Shown in pieces: positions 9,897 to 21,400 of a stretch of DNA of 64,000 nucleotides. The notes below the pieces were generated by a model. That model was given only the letters and a program-made list of their open reading frames with translations, was not told the origin of the DNA and made no database searches. Positions within the stretch are counted from its first letter, which is position 1; the number at the start of each line of letters is the position of its first letter. This DNA comes from Dugong dugon (lineage: Eukaryota > Chordata > Mammalia > Sirenia > Dugongidae): NCBI GenBank assembly GCA_030035585.1, contig CM057476.1, forward strand, positions 23,296,501 to 23,360,500. The letters are read 5' to 3'. A program made the position numbers and the translations under genes.

Positions 9897-10995
9897 TATC
9901 CACTCCAAAGGTATTGATTAGAGGGGGTGTTTTATAACACTAGCATCTCTACGTAAATGCTTGAATAATATTATTATAGTTTTTTTTTTAAAGTGGTTTG
10001 TAATAACGCGAATGGCAAAATAATAGGTCAATAGTCACAGAAAGCCGTAGTCCGAACCAGGCCAACAGAGCGAGTCTCTGGATACTGACAGTGACGTGGG
10101 CAGTTTCCCGGCTAAAGTGGCGCCGCCTTGTGGCGACAGCAAAAAATACAGTTTTTAATTCGTTCCACTTCAGCAGTTATGAAATTTTCAATACTTAACG
10201 ATTTAAAAAATTTCCCCCTGGTATTTGTATTATTTCCAATTTATACATAGATGGCACTTTGTCCATGTTTTAATGTGGCCCTGTGTGAAAGTTACATAAT
10301 TCTTATCTGCATATAATACATGGTATAGAAAGGCCGGGACTTGGCAGCTTGGTTCATGCCCCAGCTGTGACATAAATGCTTTCTTGTCCCTGTCACTCCT
10401 GTTTGGGGTTCCATAAGAGCTGAGGGATGCAATTCTCACAGAGCAGTTGGGCCCGAGCATAAAAGCCCATCAGTTAAGAGTGCGTAACACTGCCATAGCT
10501 GGGTAATTTGTCTCTTCGATCTTCTGCAGCCCATTCGGTGATGATCTATTTGTCCCAGGGAATAGATGATGGCAGGTTTGTCCATATTTTACACTTATGA
10601 ACCTAACTGCTCCTCTCCACCCAGCTCTGCCCATCTGTCTTTGTCCCTGGCTCCTCTCATTTCATTCTGCTGAGGGCAGCAGGCCTTGGCAAAGAGTTAT
10701 GAAGGTGGATTCCTTGAGGGCTGCTTTGGGAAGGGAGGGAGGGAGGGAGGGAGGGAAGAGAAAGGGATGGCTGAGCTCCCTGCAGAGAGAGAGGGGATGG
10801 ACAGGAGACAGGATCAGGGGAAAGAGATGTCACAGACTCTGTGGTGGGCAGGAAGGGACCACAGAGAGGAAGGGGAAACAGGGGAAGAGGAGAGGTCCTA
10901 GGACAGAGGGCAATGGATGGGGGGGGACTGCTCTTAGAAAATGGCTTGAAGAGCTGAGTCCAACCCCAGTAATTATGTTGGGCTTAGTGCAAAAG
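9897..10995. other. Intergenic stretch, no gene
   Basis: No repeat family was recognised. 10732-10758 is a (GGGA)n run; otherwise there is nothing but short chance frames. Confidence 0.5.
10732..10758 (+). repeat. (GGGA)n simple repeat
   Basis: Six or seven consecutive GGGA units on the + strand. Runs of three G with single-base spacers meet the usual G-quadruplex pattern. Confidence 0.9.
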
Positions 10996-11116
10996 TTAAG
11001 GAGACTGGGTGGCGCAAGTTGTTTGCGATTGGCTGTTAACATAAAGGTTAGTGGTTCAAACCCACCCAGTGGTTCTGCAGAAAAAAGTCCTGGCAAACTG
11101 CTTCCATAAAGATTAC
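10996..11116 (+). repeat. AfroSINE, long subtype, 5' part (split by another AfroSINE)
   Basis: ggtggcgcaagttgtttgcg, ggttcaaacccacccagtgg, ttccataaagattac. The element resumes at 11310. Confidence 0.85.
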
Positions 11117-11309
11117 CCATTGCTGGCAAGTCAATTCTGACTCTTAGCAACCCTATAAAACAGAGTACAACTGCCATATAGGATTTCCAAGGCTGTAATC
11201 TTTATGGAAGTAGACTGCCACATCTTTTTCCCATGGAGTGGCTAGTGGGTTGGAACCGCCGAACTTTTGGTTAGCAGCCAAGTGCTTAACCACTGCACCA
11301 CAGGGTTCT
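11117..11309 (-). repeat. AfroSINE inserted inside an AfroSINE
   Basis: Minus-strand long-subtype copy: ggcaagtcaattctgactct, ggctgtaatctttatggaag, head accactgcaccacagggttc. Bounded by identical 15-base repeats ttccataaagattac at 11102-11116 and 11310-11324. Confidence 0.95.
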
Positions 11310-11415
11310 TTCCATAAAGATTACAGCCAAGAAAACCCCATGGAGCAATTCTACTTTGTCACACCTGGGGTCACCATGAGTTAGGGGCCAACTTGATGGC
11401 AGCTAACAACAGAGC
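11310..11415 (+). repeat. AfroSINE, 3' part (split)
   Basis: Continues 10996-11116: agattacagccaagaaaacc, ctactttgtcacacctgggg, and an RTE-like tail acttgatggcagctaacaac. Confidence 0.85.
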
Positions 11416-11797
11416 AAAATTTAATTGTGGTAGCCGGGATGGGCCCATGATTGTCACAAGTTGGTATTCACACCCTTGTGCAGTACCTTCCTACACTGAA
11501 TAGCACTGAACTTTGTAGGCAATAGCATATTGTGGAAATGACAGAGTGTGTCTTCTAAGGCCAGGTCATAAAAGTCATTGAAGATCCTGCCTTACTCTCT
11601 TGAGTCACTCCCTCTGGGGGAAGTCAGCTGCCATGTGAGAACACTCCAGCAGGTCTCTAGAGAAGCCACATGGCAAGGAACTGAGGCCTCCTGCCAACAA
11701 CCAGCACTAACTTGCCAGGCAGGTGACTGAGCCATCTTGGAAAGGAATCCTAAAGCCTCAATGAAGTTTTCAAATGACCACAGCCCAAGCTGACTGC

Positions 11798-12213
11798 CTT
11801 AGTTTCTTAATGCTGCTATAATAGAAATACCGTAAGTGGGTGGCTTTAAAGAGCAGAAATTTATTTTTTCACAGTTTAGGAGGCTAGAAGTTTGAATTCA
11901 GGGGGCAGGCTCTAGGGGATCTCTCTCTGTAGGCTCTGGGGGAAGGTCCTTGTCTCTTTTCAGCTTCTGTTCCTTGGTTCCTTGGTAATTTTCATGTGAC
12001 CTGGCATCTGTACTTCCTTCTTTCTGTGCCGAACCTGTTCTTTCTATAATCTCAAAAGTGATTGGCTTAAAACATACCCTACACTGATATGCCTCATTAG
12101 CATAACAAAGAAAATTCTACTCCCACAGGTCTGTTGTTGTTTTGTGCCATTTAGTGGATTCTGACTCAGGATTTACAACATGCATTTCTGAGGGACACAA
12201 TTCAATCCATAAC
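11798..12213. repeat. Interspersed repeat (family not assigned), copy 2
   Basis: cttagtttcttaatgctgct, gtttaggaggctagaagttt, and aggatttacaacatgcattt ... gggacacaattcaatccata match copy 1 block by block. A small AfroSINE/RTE-tail-like scrap (ttgttgttttgtgccattta) sits near 12134. Confidence 0.65.
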
Positions 12214-14055
12214 ATTACCGTCTTGACTGAAACCTCATAGAAAACCCTGAGCCAGAACCACTCAACTAATTACCTACTCCTGAATTCTTGACCCATAGGA
12301 ATTGTGTGAGAGATAAATATTCATTGCTTTAAGCTGGTACATTTGGGAGTAATTTATTCCACTATAATAGATAACTAATGAAACTCTTCTTTGCATGTTG
12401 AACATTTGGAACTGGTCCAATTCTTTTTTTGTGGAATTTTTCGTCCAACATCTGGTTTGCTGACCAGAATGACGGTCCAAGGGGGTAGGAGCCAGTTGAT
12501 AAACAAGTGCTCATTTAACTAACTGCTGCATTGCACGTCACTGAACGTCACAAAGAGAGCTCCCCCCTGCCGCCCCCACACACAATTTTCTCCTTTAAGC
12601 AGGGTAAATAGATTTGATTAAGCAACTAGGTTCTGGGATTGGGCGAGTATGTGTCCTGGGGAGAGGGACAGGGCCACGATTAGGATGGCCAACCATATCG
12701 GTTTGACCAAGACTGACGGGTTTCTTGGGTCATGGGACTTTCAATGCTAAAACTGGGAAAGTCCTGGGTAAACTGAGATAAGCTGGTTACCCGAGGTGAG
12801 TGGGTGCCCTCCTAATGAGGGCACAGAGTCAGGGGTGGGGGGTACTCCTGGATCCACCTTGTGTGACCCTCTTGCCCCACTTGGGCGGAGGGAAGTGGGA
12901 AAACTGTCCTTGGAAATGCCAAGACCAGTAGGAAGAGGCTGCAGATCAGCCCTCCCTCATCCTCCCAGCCCGGGGAGAAGCTTGAGGCAGCCAGAAACAC
13001 CAGAGTGCGAGACCCTGGGCCAGCTCCTCCCCAACCCTTCTTCATCCATGGGCTTCAACCCAGCCTGGCTTCCTGGGGCTTGATTGCTAAATGCCCTGGA
13101 GCACATGGCCAATGAGCTGTTATGCAGCCTTTATTGGTGTAACAGTTCACCAAGGCAGCCCATTCCACTGCTAGAAAATTATTTCTTGCACCGAGTGATA
13201 TTCTGCCTCCACATAATCCCACTCTTTGATTTGATTCACCCCTGGTTCTAATTCATGTCTTCCTGGTAGCTTTCCACATCCTGTTCACACATTGCTTCCT
13301 CTGCCTGGTGTTCCCCCTTCTTCTGCCAAAGTCTCCTTACTCATCCTTTCAAACTCAGTTCCAAAGTCAGACCTGCTTCCAGGCTCTGGTGGGGGTGGTC
13401 ACTTCCACTTCCCCATGCCTGCCACACTCCATTCCAAAGGTAAAGATAGCTCCCACCCAGTGACAGCAGTGGTTATTCCATTTCCCACGACTCCATCTAC
13501 CCATCCAGGCTTTTCCTGAGTGGTTCTGAGTAGGGATCCTGTGGAGATCACACTGACTTCCAGAAGGAGGAGCTCCCTCTTTATTGATCCCTCTGATAAG
13601 CCCAACAAGCAACTCTAAGCGCAGGCCCAGTTGTGTCTCTAACCCCCTCTACTGGCTTATTATGTTTGTTAACACAGAGAGCAGGCCCCAGTTCAGAGCC
13701 CTAAGTATAACGCAGCAGAGACACTGTATTTTCACTGCATTTATTTTACTGACACTGCCCATTTATGACAATTGATTGTTTTCCTATTTATCATGATGAT
13801 CTATGGTTTTCTTTTTAAATAAACCACACAAATACCACTTTTCTGGTAGCAACTTTAGAAATACTACATGTTCATTGTCACAACTTTAGAAAACACACAA
13901 AAAATTTAATGGTTCAAATCTCACATTTCCGTACAGATTATTTCCTCAATTTATAAAGGACTCGCCCTCCACCAATATTATAACTCTTCAGGCTCAGGCA
14001 GGAGGCTAAGGCCTCTGCTCTGCCTCTGCTCTGGAGGGATCACAGTCAGCAATGA
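12214..14055. other. Intergenic stretch, no gene
   Basis: L2-like sequence at about 13265-13480 (see its own entry). The remainder has no recognised gene, repeat or motif. Confidence 0.5.
13265..13480 (+). repeat. L2-like fragment
   Basis: cttcctctgcctggtgttcc, ttactcatcctttcaaactc resembles the L2 3' region (ctgcctggaa ... ctcatcattcaggtctcagc). Confidence 0.5.
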
Positions 14056-14057
14056 TT

Positions 14058-14112
14058 TGACTCTGTAGGGTTGCTATGCGTTGGAAATCGACTCCACGGC
14101 AATGAGTTTGTT
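14058..14112 (+). repeat. AfroSINE tail fragment
   Basis: gtagggttgctatgcgttgg, aaatcgactccacggcaatg, then a T/G-rich end. Confidence 0.7.
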
Positions 14113-14188
14113 CGTTTTTGTCTGCCCACCAGGCCTGAACCCCCAAGAAGGCCAAGAGCTTTTTCTGCCCACCTTTTGTGTCTCACAG

Positions 14189-14353
14189 ACCCCTGGCGGC
14201 ACAGTGGTTAAGAGCTCAGCTGCTAACCAAAAGGTCAGCAGTTGGAATCCACCAGCCGCTCCTTGGAAACCCCATGGGGCAGTTCTACTCTGTCCTATAG
14301 GGTCTCTATGAGTCAGAATCGACTCGAGGGCAACAGGTTTGGGTTTGGGTTGA
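14189..14353 (+). repeat. AfroSINE, full length with target duplication
   Basis: cctggcggcacagtggttaa through agtcagaatcgactcgaggg and a GGGTTTGGGTT end. Flanked by tgtctcacag at 14179-14188 and 14354-14363. Confidence 0.95.
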
Positions 14354-14363
14354 TGTCTCACAG

Positions 14364-14834
14364 CCTAGCCCAGGATCTGGCCAGGTTGACCGTCAATATT
14401 TGTTGAACAAATCAGGGAATACAAGCCTGTCCACCCAGTAAGCAGGTGGGCATTCTCATGGGGCTTGTGCATGCAACCTGCCCCTCTGGAAGCAATGAGG
14501 CCCTTGGCCCCCAGGTGTGGGGTCTGCAGGCTCTCTGCCCCTGCAGAGCTCTGTCGTCTGGGGGCTTGTGGGCTGAGATAGATTCGCTCTGGCGACAGGC
14601 AAAAGAGCTGGGCAGGGCAGGCGGAGGGCATGTGGCCCCAAGTGGCCTAGGCCAGATGGCTGAGAGGAATGTAACAGGAAAAGGGCACGGTGGAGAGATA
14701 GCGCCCGTGGGGCCCAAAGCCTTGCCTAGCCTTTCTTAATTACGGGATTTGTTCCTTTGATAAACGCTGCCTGTGGACCCCTCCCCAGAAAACCACACAG
14801 GGACACAGAGCTTGTATACAATTCCAAGGGCCTT
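14364..14834. other. Intergenic stretch, no gene
   Basis: No repeat or gene recognised; moderately GC-rich. Overlapping frames on both strands without family resemblance. Confidence 0.45.
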
Positions 14835-14955
14835 ACTGAGGGTCGCTGTAGATTGGCTCTCTAACTGCCCCATAGGGTAGCTCTACTCCCTCCTCTAGGG
14901 TCGCTATTGGTCGGAATCGAACTGACCGCAACAGGTTCGGTTTTTTGGTTTATAG
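14835..14955 (+). repeat. AfroSINE 3' half
   Basis: actgccccatagggtagctc, tcctctagggtcgctattgg, tcggaatcgaactgaccgca and a GGTTTTTTGGTTTA end. The head is missing; this is the last repeat before the NIPSNAP1 CpG island. Confidence 0.75.
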
Positions 14956-15049
14956 ACCCTCTGCCGCTCATCCCCTAGCACCCGATTAAGAACCCCTGGT
15001 ATTATCCAACGTGCCCATTTTACCGAGGTGGGCCTCAAAGCGGACAAGT

Positions 15050-15480
15050 GCTTGCTCAATCACGTTCACACAGGGAGTCCGCAGCAGAGCCACAGAACCT
15101 CAGAAGACAAGAACGGCGACTTCCGCCCAGCGTCGGCGGAGTTGAGGTACGTAGAGGGGGAACGCCCACCAGGCTCAGTGCAGAGGGAGGTGGTAAACTG
15201 GAGGGGCGGGGCTTGTCTACGTCCCGGCTCCTCCGCCGGCTTCGGGGGCGGGGCTTTCCTCCAACCTGTCCCGCTCCAATATGGCTCCGCGGCTGTGCAG
15301 CATCTCTGCGGCGGCGCGGCTGCTGCTGGGGTGTCCAGGACCCCTTGCCCGGGACGCTGCGGCTGCGGCTGCGGCGCGGTGAGAGTCAGGCGGGGCGGGG
15401 GAGGCGGTCGCGGGGCTTGCAGGGCGGGACAGGGATCTAGGTCCCGGGGAGGGACAGGCACTCCTCGGCTGAGAACCCGG
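15050..15480 (+). promoter_or_regulatory. NIPSNAP1: NIPSNAP1 CpG-island promoter
   Basis: A GC- and CpG-rich stretch begins near 15110 and continues past the first donor at 15379. It holds two GC boxes of the Sp1 type (ggggcggggc near 15203 and 15246) and has no TATA box. The start codon at 15281 sits in CCAATATGGCTCCG, which resembles a YY1 site of the AANATGGC kind found at the start of many mitochondrial and housekeeping genes. The transcription start is not defined by sequence alone but should be within about 100 bases upstream of the ATG. Confidence 0.8.
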
Positions 15481-18400
15481 GGATTAGGGGCGGGGTCAGG
15501 ATCGAGGTCTGGGGAGGGGTCTGGGCAAAGTATGGGGGAGGTGGGAAAGATAGGGGCATGGTCTTTGTCAGGGGGACCAGGGTCTGGGCGGAGAATGGAA
15601 GATGAGGGTGGTGGGAGAGGCAGGCCCCGGATCCTGTAGGGTGCGAGGAGGCTGCGGGCAGGAGAAGCAGTCCCTGATGAAAGAGAAGCCCCCTCCCCAG
15701 GACTTTGCCGGGACTGTGAGATAGCACCCACTAGGGGTTCCGGAAACATCTGTTCTCGGGGGAAGCAATGGGGAACCCCCAAGGGCCAAGGGTACACAGG
15801 CACATTACTCCCCCACCCGAGCAGTACTGGTGGGGCAACTGAGTCCGAGGGGGAGGTGGGAGTTGTCCTGGGTCACGCCACCTGCTGTCCTGTGGCAGCA
15901 CCGGGTCTGGGACCCAGGTCTCCTGACGCCCTGTGCTCTTTGCATCATAACTGGGTGGCTTCCTGGGAGAGGGAGGCTGGCTGGCCATGCACTTCATCTG
16001 GGCTTTTGTTTGGCCCAGGGTGGACCCTCCTTCCTCCACCTCCAGGGCCCTGCACTTCCTCCGTGTCTGCACTTATCATCCTGAGCACTTATTGCCCGTG
16101 GCTTTCCTGTCTCCCCCCTAGACCTTCAGCTCATTTTTCTGTTTCTGCAGCACAAGGCTCAGGACAGTGTATGTTCAAAGAACATTTCCAAAGACGTGAA
16201 GATGCCCATTTCCCCACCTGTGGAAGGGAAGCAGCCCACCAGCCCAGGAGTGAGGCTGCAGAGTTTTTTTAGGCCTTGCTAAGAGATATTAGATGGCTGT
16301 GCAGTGGGACTGTTGGGCAGCTGGGGAAGAGGAGATTGCCATGTGCCCCCCATGTATCTTCCCAATAATTGAGGAGAAAGCTGGCATCAGGGAAAGAGCC
16401 TAGAGTTTGCCTGGCACCAAGCAAACCTGACTCAGCCTTTTGTAGTGACCTTGGGCAAGTCATTTGGCCTCTTCAAGCCTCAGGTTCCTCATCTGTAAAA
16501 TGGGGGTGATAAAATAGGGTATGTCTCATAGAGTTGCTGAGGATTAAAGAGGCCATGTGTGTGAGGTATGTAGCACCTGGTGAACATGCAAAAAGTGTTG
16601 CCCCTTGCCCAAGCCTCTGTCCCAAGGAATTTCTCTTGAGCCTCTTACAAGGTCAAGGCTGAAACGGCCTTGGAGAGATCATCTTTTCTCAGCCCCCTGT
16701 TTTCCAGATGAAGAAGCCAAGGCCCAGGAAAGGGACCTCACTTCCCAGTGTTACAGAATCAGATGGTGGTAAAATCATTTGTGTGATGAATATTCACAAA
16801 AGGAGCATGGGACTTAGAGGTAGCTGCTGCTTCTCACATACTTGCTCTGTAACTCTGGATGAGTCACTGGACCTCTTGAAGCTTTTGTCTCCTTCTCTGT
16901 AAAGTGGGTTGGTGATCTTTATAAAATTGTTGGGAAGGCACTGGATTAATAATTATCAAGTTCCTCAAGGACTGCTTCTCAGTTTCCTATGTGCATTTAC
17001 TTACACCTTGGTCCCACATGGGATACCTGGTTATATTCCCTCCTGCTGACCCTCAGCCTGCCCCACATCTCCCTGGAGTCCCTGGGGGGCCAGCAGCAGC
17101 CCTTCTTGCTTCTGAGGTTTGGAGGCAACAAGGCTGCTGGGGTGGAAACCAAACATGGGCTTTGGAATGACCAACCTGGGTTGGAAGCCTCTTGGACTAG
17201 CCATCTTTGAATAAGGCATGGAACACCTCTGAGCCTCCTTTGTCTCAAAAACGTTGTGAGGATTAGCTTGTAAAACATAGTAAGTGCTCAGTAATCAGCA
17301 ATTAACTGCTACTTACTGCTGCACCAGTCATCCTGTTGATAGCAGAACTTGGAGTTCCTGTAGCTAAAAACACACTCTTGAACAATAAGGAGGAACATGG
17401 CCCCTTTCTGAAGTCAGCCGACTCAAATCAGAAGAGCATTTCAGGATGTGCATAGAGCCGAGCTTCCCACCAAATAAATCTGTAACATTCCTGGGCGGTT
17501 TGATGTGTGGAGGCATCAGACTTCTTGATTCTTACGAAGATGCAAATGTGTCATCAACAGTAACTGTTCCCAAAGAAGGATGGAAAAGTTCTCATCTCGG
17601 ACAAAAAATTTGTTTAAATATTTTATTTTATTTTTAGTGAAAATATACACAGCAAAACCCACTGCCATTCCACAGTTTCTAGGCATAATGATCAGTGACA
17701 GTGGTTATATTCTTCACATCGTGTCAATATTCTCATTATTTCTGTTCTAGTTGTTTCACTCCCATTAACTTAAACTCCCTGCCCTCCAACCTTCTAATCT
17801 ATGCTTTTAAAATAGCAGTTGACCATTTGGTCTTATGTAATTTTTTTTTTTTTAAAGGATGCAATACTCAAGGATATTGAGCTAAACTGTTTACTTAGTT
17901 TTAAAGTGACTTTAGGGGATAGTTTCAATTCAAGGTCTGAAGTGTCTCTGGGACTCCTCTAGCCTCGATAGGTCCAGTACGTCTGGATTCTTTAAGAATT
18001 TGAAGTTTTGTTCCACACTTTTCTCCCTATCTATCAGGATCCATCTGTTGTGTCCCTGATCAGAATGTTGGGTAGTGGTAACTAGGCACCATCTAGTTCT
18101 TCTCGTTTTAAAGTAGAGGAGGCAGTGGTTCTTAGAGACCATTAGTCCTGTAGTCTGGTTCTTTGATTTTTGAGTTTCCTTCTTCCTGTTTTGTTCCAGA
18201 TGAATGGAACAATGGTTGTATTTTAGATGGCCGTTCGTAAGTTTTTAAGACCCCAGACACTACTCACCATACTGGGAGGCAGAACAAACTTTAAGAACTG
18301 TATTATGTCAGTTGATTAGATTGTGGGACAGATTATTTATTGAGCAACTCCTATGCCTAAATCACTGTGCCAGGCACCCTGAGGGATGGAAAGACATTAG

Positions 18401-21400
18401 TCTTCTGGTGAGGCTGGAGAGACCAGACCTGTCATATGAAAATGATGAAAGGGTTGAGGGGGAAAAGGGTGAAGTGTTTTTTGTGGGAAGGGGCTGGGCC
18501 AGGCTCCAGTGTCCGCATTTTTGGGACACTGGGAGCAGACAAAGCTGCATTGTGCCTGTCTTGGCCTAAGAGGCATTCCTAATGTAGTTTAGATGCCAGA
18601 ATCTGGCATTTCTGGGGTGATGTACTGAGGTTGCATGGGAAAAAAAATAGAAATCGGAACTGCTCTAGATTAGTGATTCCCAAACTTGGTTGTGCATCAG
18701 AATCCTCTGGAGGGCTTGTTAAAACCCCAATTGCCGGCCCCACCCCCAGAGTTCCCAGGTGATGCTGATGTCTCAGTTGGAGAACCACTGGGCTGGGGGA
18801 TCCTGGCTCCGTGGTCACCAAATTTAAAAGGGAGTTGACTTGCAGAGTAGATTGGAGCTAGATGAGGAACGGCTCAGAATCCCAAGTGGAGGCATTCGGC
18901 CTTTGTTTTGTAGGCAGTGGGGAGCCATGGGAGGCTTTTGAGCAGAGGAATGAAATGACCAAATCAGTGCTTTACAAAGATTGATGGGCAGATTAGGACA
19001 GTGCAGGGGAGACAGTGGAAGCTGGAGATCGGTTAGAAAGTCAGGTAGGAATAGCGATATTAGCTGTTCCCATGTATTAGCACTGCCTAAAAGGCCCATC
19101 TGATTGCACCTATTTTACTGATGAGAAAAATGAGGCTCACATAGATGAAGTTGTCCCGGGGCACACAGTGTGCAGTGGCTGAGCCGGGATTAGAATCCGA
19201 GTTTGTCTAGAGCCTGTGCTCTTTAAATACTGATTCTGCTGTTGGTGGTGGCGATGGAAAGGGCCCCTGAGCCCCAAGTCCACACTCTGGGCTGAGGGCT
19301 GTGCTTTTTTCCCTTTCTTACCTTCCAACTCTCATCATTTTCAGTGACTATGTCTTAGTTCCCCCACCACTTCTCCATTCGTTCCGCAAACAGTGATTGA
19401 GTGTGGACCTGTGCCAGGCACTGTGCCAGGCCCTGGGACACGGCAGGGAACAGAACAGATAAGACACCTGCCCTCTTGGGGCTACTGCTAGTGGGACAGC
19501 AGACAACAAACAAGGCACATCATAAACAAAACAATGGTGTCGTGTGTTAGAAGGGGGTGTGTGCTATCAAAAAATAGACAGCAGGATGAGAGGAGTTGAG
19601 GGATTCAAGGGTAGAAGGATGTTGTGATTTCACTGAGAAAGTGAAATTTGAACTCTTGGAAATGTGCGCTTGAGGCTGCTTTGTCTTCAAGTTCAGACCC
19701 TGCCCTGGGATCTTGGACAAGTCCCTTCTTAGATTTTGCCTATAGAAAGACTCTAGAGATGGGCTGCTCATGTGACAGATGGGGAAACTGAGGCAGGAAG
19801 GTGTAGGAAGGGGTGGGAACCCATAGGAACTCCTGGGCTTCTCCACTCCCCAGCATGTCAGCCCCCAGGCTCTCTCTTCAGGGCTGGTACTGAGCTGTTT
19901 ATCTTGGTCAGTAGGGACGTTAATAAATTACTCCACGTTCTGTCCTGGAGCAAAGGTCTTGGCTGACAAATAGTGGGAGCCACTCTCTTCCCTGCCGCCA
20001 CCTGCTCCAGGAGAAGCAGCCCCTCTGCATTCGAACCAAAGGTCAGGTCCCTGCTGGCAGTGGCTTTGTAGAAAATACCTGGTTTCTCACTATGTCTGCC
20101 TGATGTCCCTCAGGTCAGTGCCTGCTCTGAGGTGGGGGCTGACATTAGAGGAAAGAGTTGGTTGTTGCCTCAGCTCTGCCCTTGATTTGCTAGGTGACCT
20201 AGAACAAGTTCCTTAAACTCCCTGAGCCTCAGTTTTCTTGTCTCGAAAATGGGGATATAATAGTATCAACACTATAAGATCATTGCATAGATTCAGAGAG
20301 ATCATACTACTAAAAAGTTGATCCCAGGTCCCTGTTGGAGAGGATGTCACCAGTGAGTGTTATTTATAGCAAGCCTCCTTTATTTTGGTCCCAAAATTTC
20401 ACAGACCACATTGCCCATCTGATGAAAATTGTCTTCTTGCTTTTTGTTAATGAAGCAAATATATCCACAGCGTCAGAAAGAGCCTGTAAATTCAGAAACA
20501 CATAAAACAATTTTTTTTAGCTTTACAAAAAATTATAATGCATAAAGAAAACTTTTAACAGTCTCCCTCTGCCCTCTGCCAGGTAAGCACTAGTAACTGT
20601 TTGGGATGAATCCGTTCTCACTTTTCTCCATGCTCATGCAAACTCATGTATCACCACTTTAAAATGATATTTTAAATTCCATCAGTCCCAACAGCTGCTG
20701 CATATTTGGCAAACAGTAATATTTTTATTTGTAAAACATTTATTCTAGCCATAGAAAAGTCTCGAAAAAGGAGGGGACTTGCCAACCTCCAAACCCTCCA
20801 CCGCCAGCTCCCTGGCTGGGATCTACCCTCCAGGGGGACTTGCTCTTTAGGCCTGGTAGCAAGCTGCACTGAGCAGCCTCTGGCAGTGTCAAAATAAGCC
20901 CCACCCCTGCTGGGACCTTGAAGGGGTGGCGGGTTTGAGTCTGGGAGGACCTGGTGGCAGTTCCCTCTGCTCTGAACCATATAGTCCTCATGGGCAAAGC
21001 ACATGCTCCCCCTTCATTCATTCACTCATTCATGCTCACAGCACCTTAGGGAGCTGTTCAGGGCAGATATTTGTCAATTAAATGTCTGAATGAATGAATC
21101 TTTCCTTGCAATGCCTTTCACTCCTATCTGCCTGGAAAATGCAAAATCAGCCCTGGAGACTCAGCCAGATCACCTCCGACTCTTTAGAGTCTGCGCAGAC
21201 CGCTACAGGCAGTTAGGGCCTTGCTTACCTGGGCTTTCTTGGATGCTCCCAGCTAAAACTGTTCCAAGGCCCCTTTCTTCCAGTGGACTGTGACCTCCTC
21301 AAGGACAAGGCTTATTTGTCTTTGTCTTTCCATTTGTGGGCGCTGGCAGGAGCACAGGCCAAGTGCAGCGTAAGCGCCTGGGAGGGTGGTGAGTGCAGCC

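Noticed and set aside
10597..11109. 170-codon + strand frame
   Set aside because: It consists of the (GGGA)n run and part of an AfroSINE; no protein family resemblance.
15028..15639. 203-codon + strand frame containing the NIPSNAP1 start region
   Set aside because: It is not in the NIPSNAP1 frame and crosses the first donor; Gly/Arg-rich CpG-island artefact.
15066..15803. 245-codon open frame on the minus strand over the NIPSNAP1 CpG island
   Set aside because: Proline/serine-rich, low in family resemblance and antisense to a certain exon; long frames are expected by chance in CpG-rich DNA.
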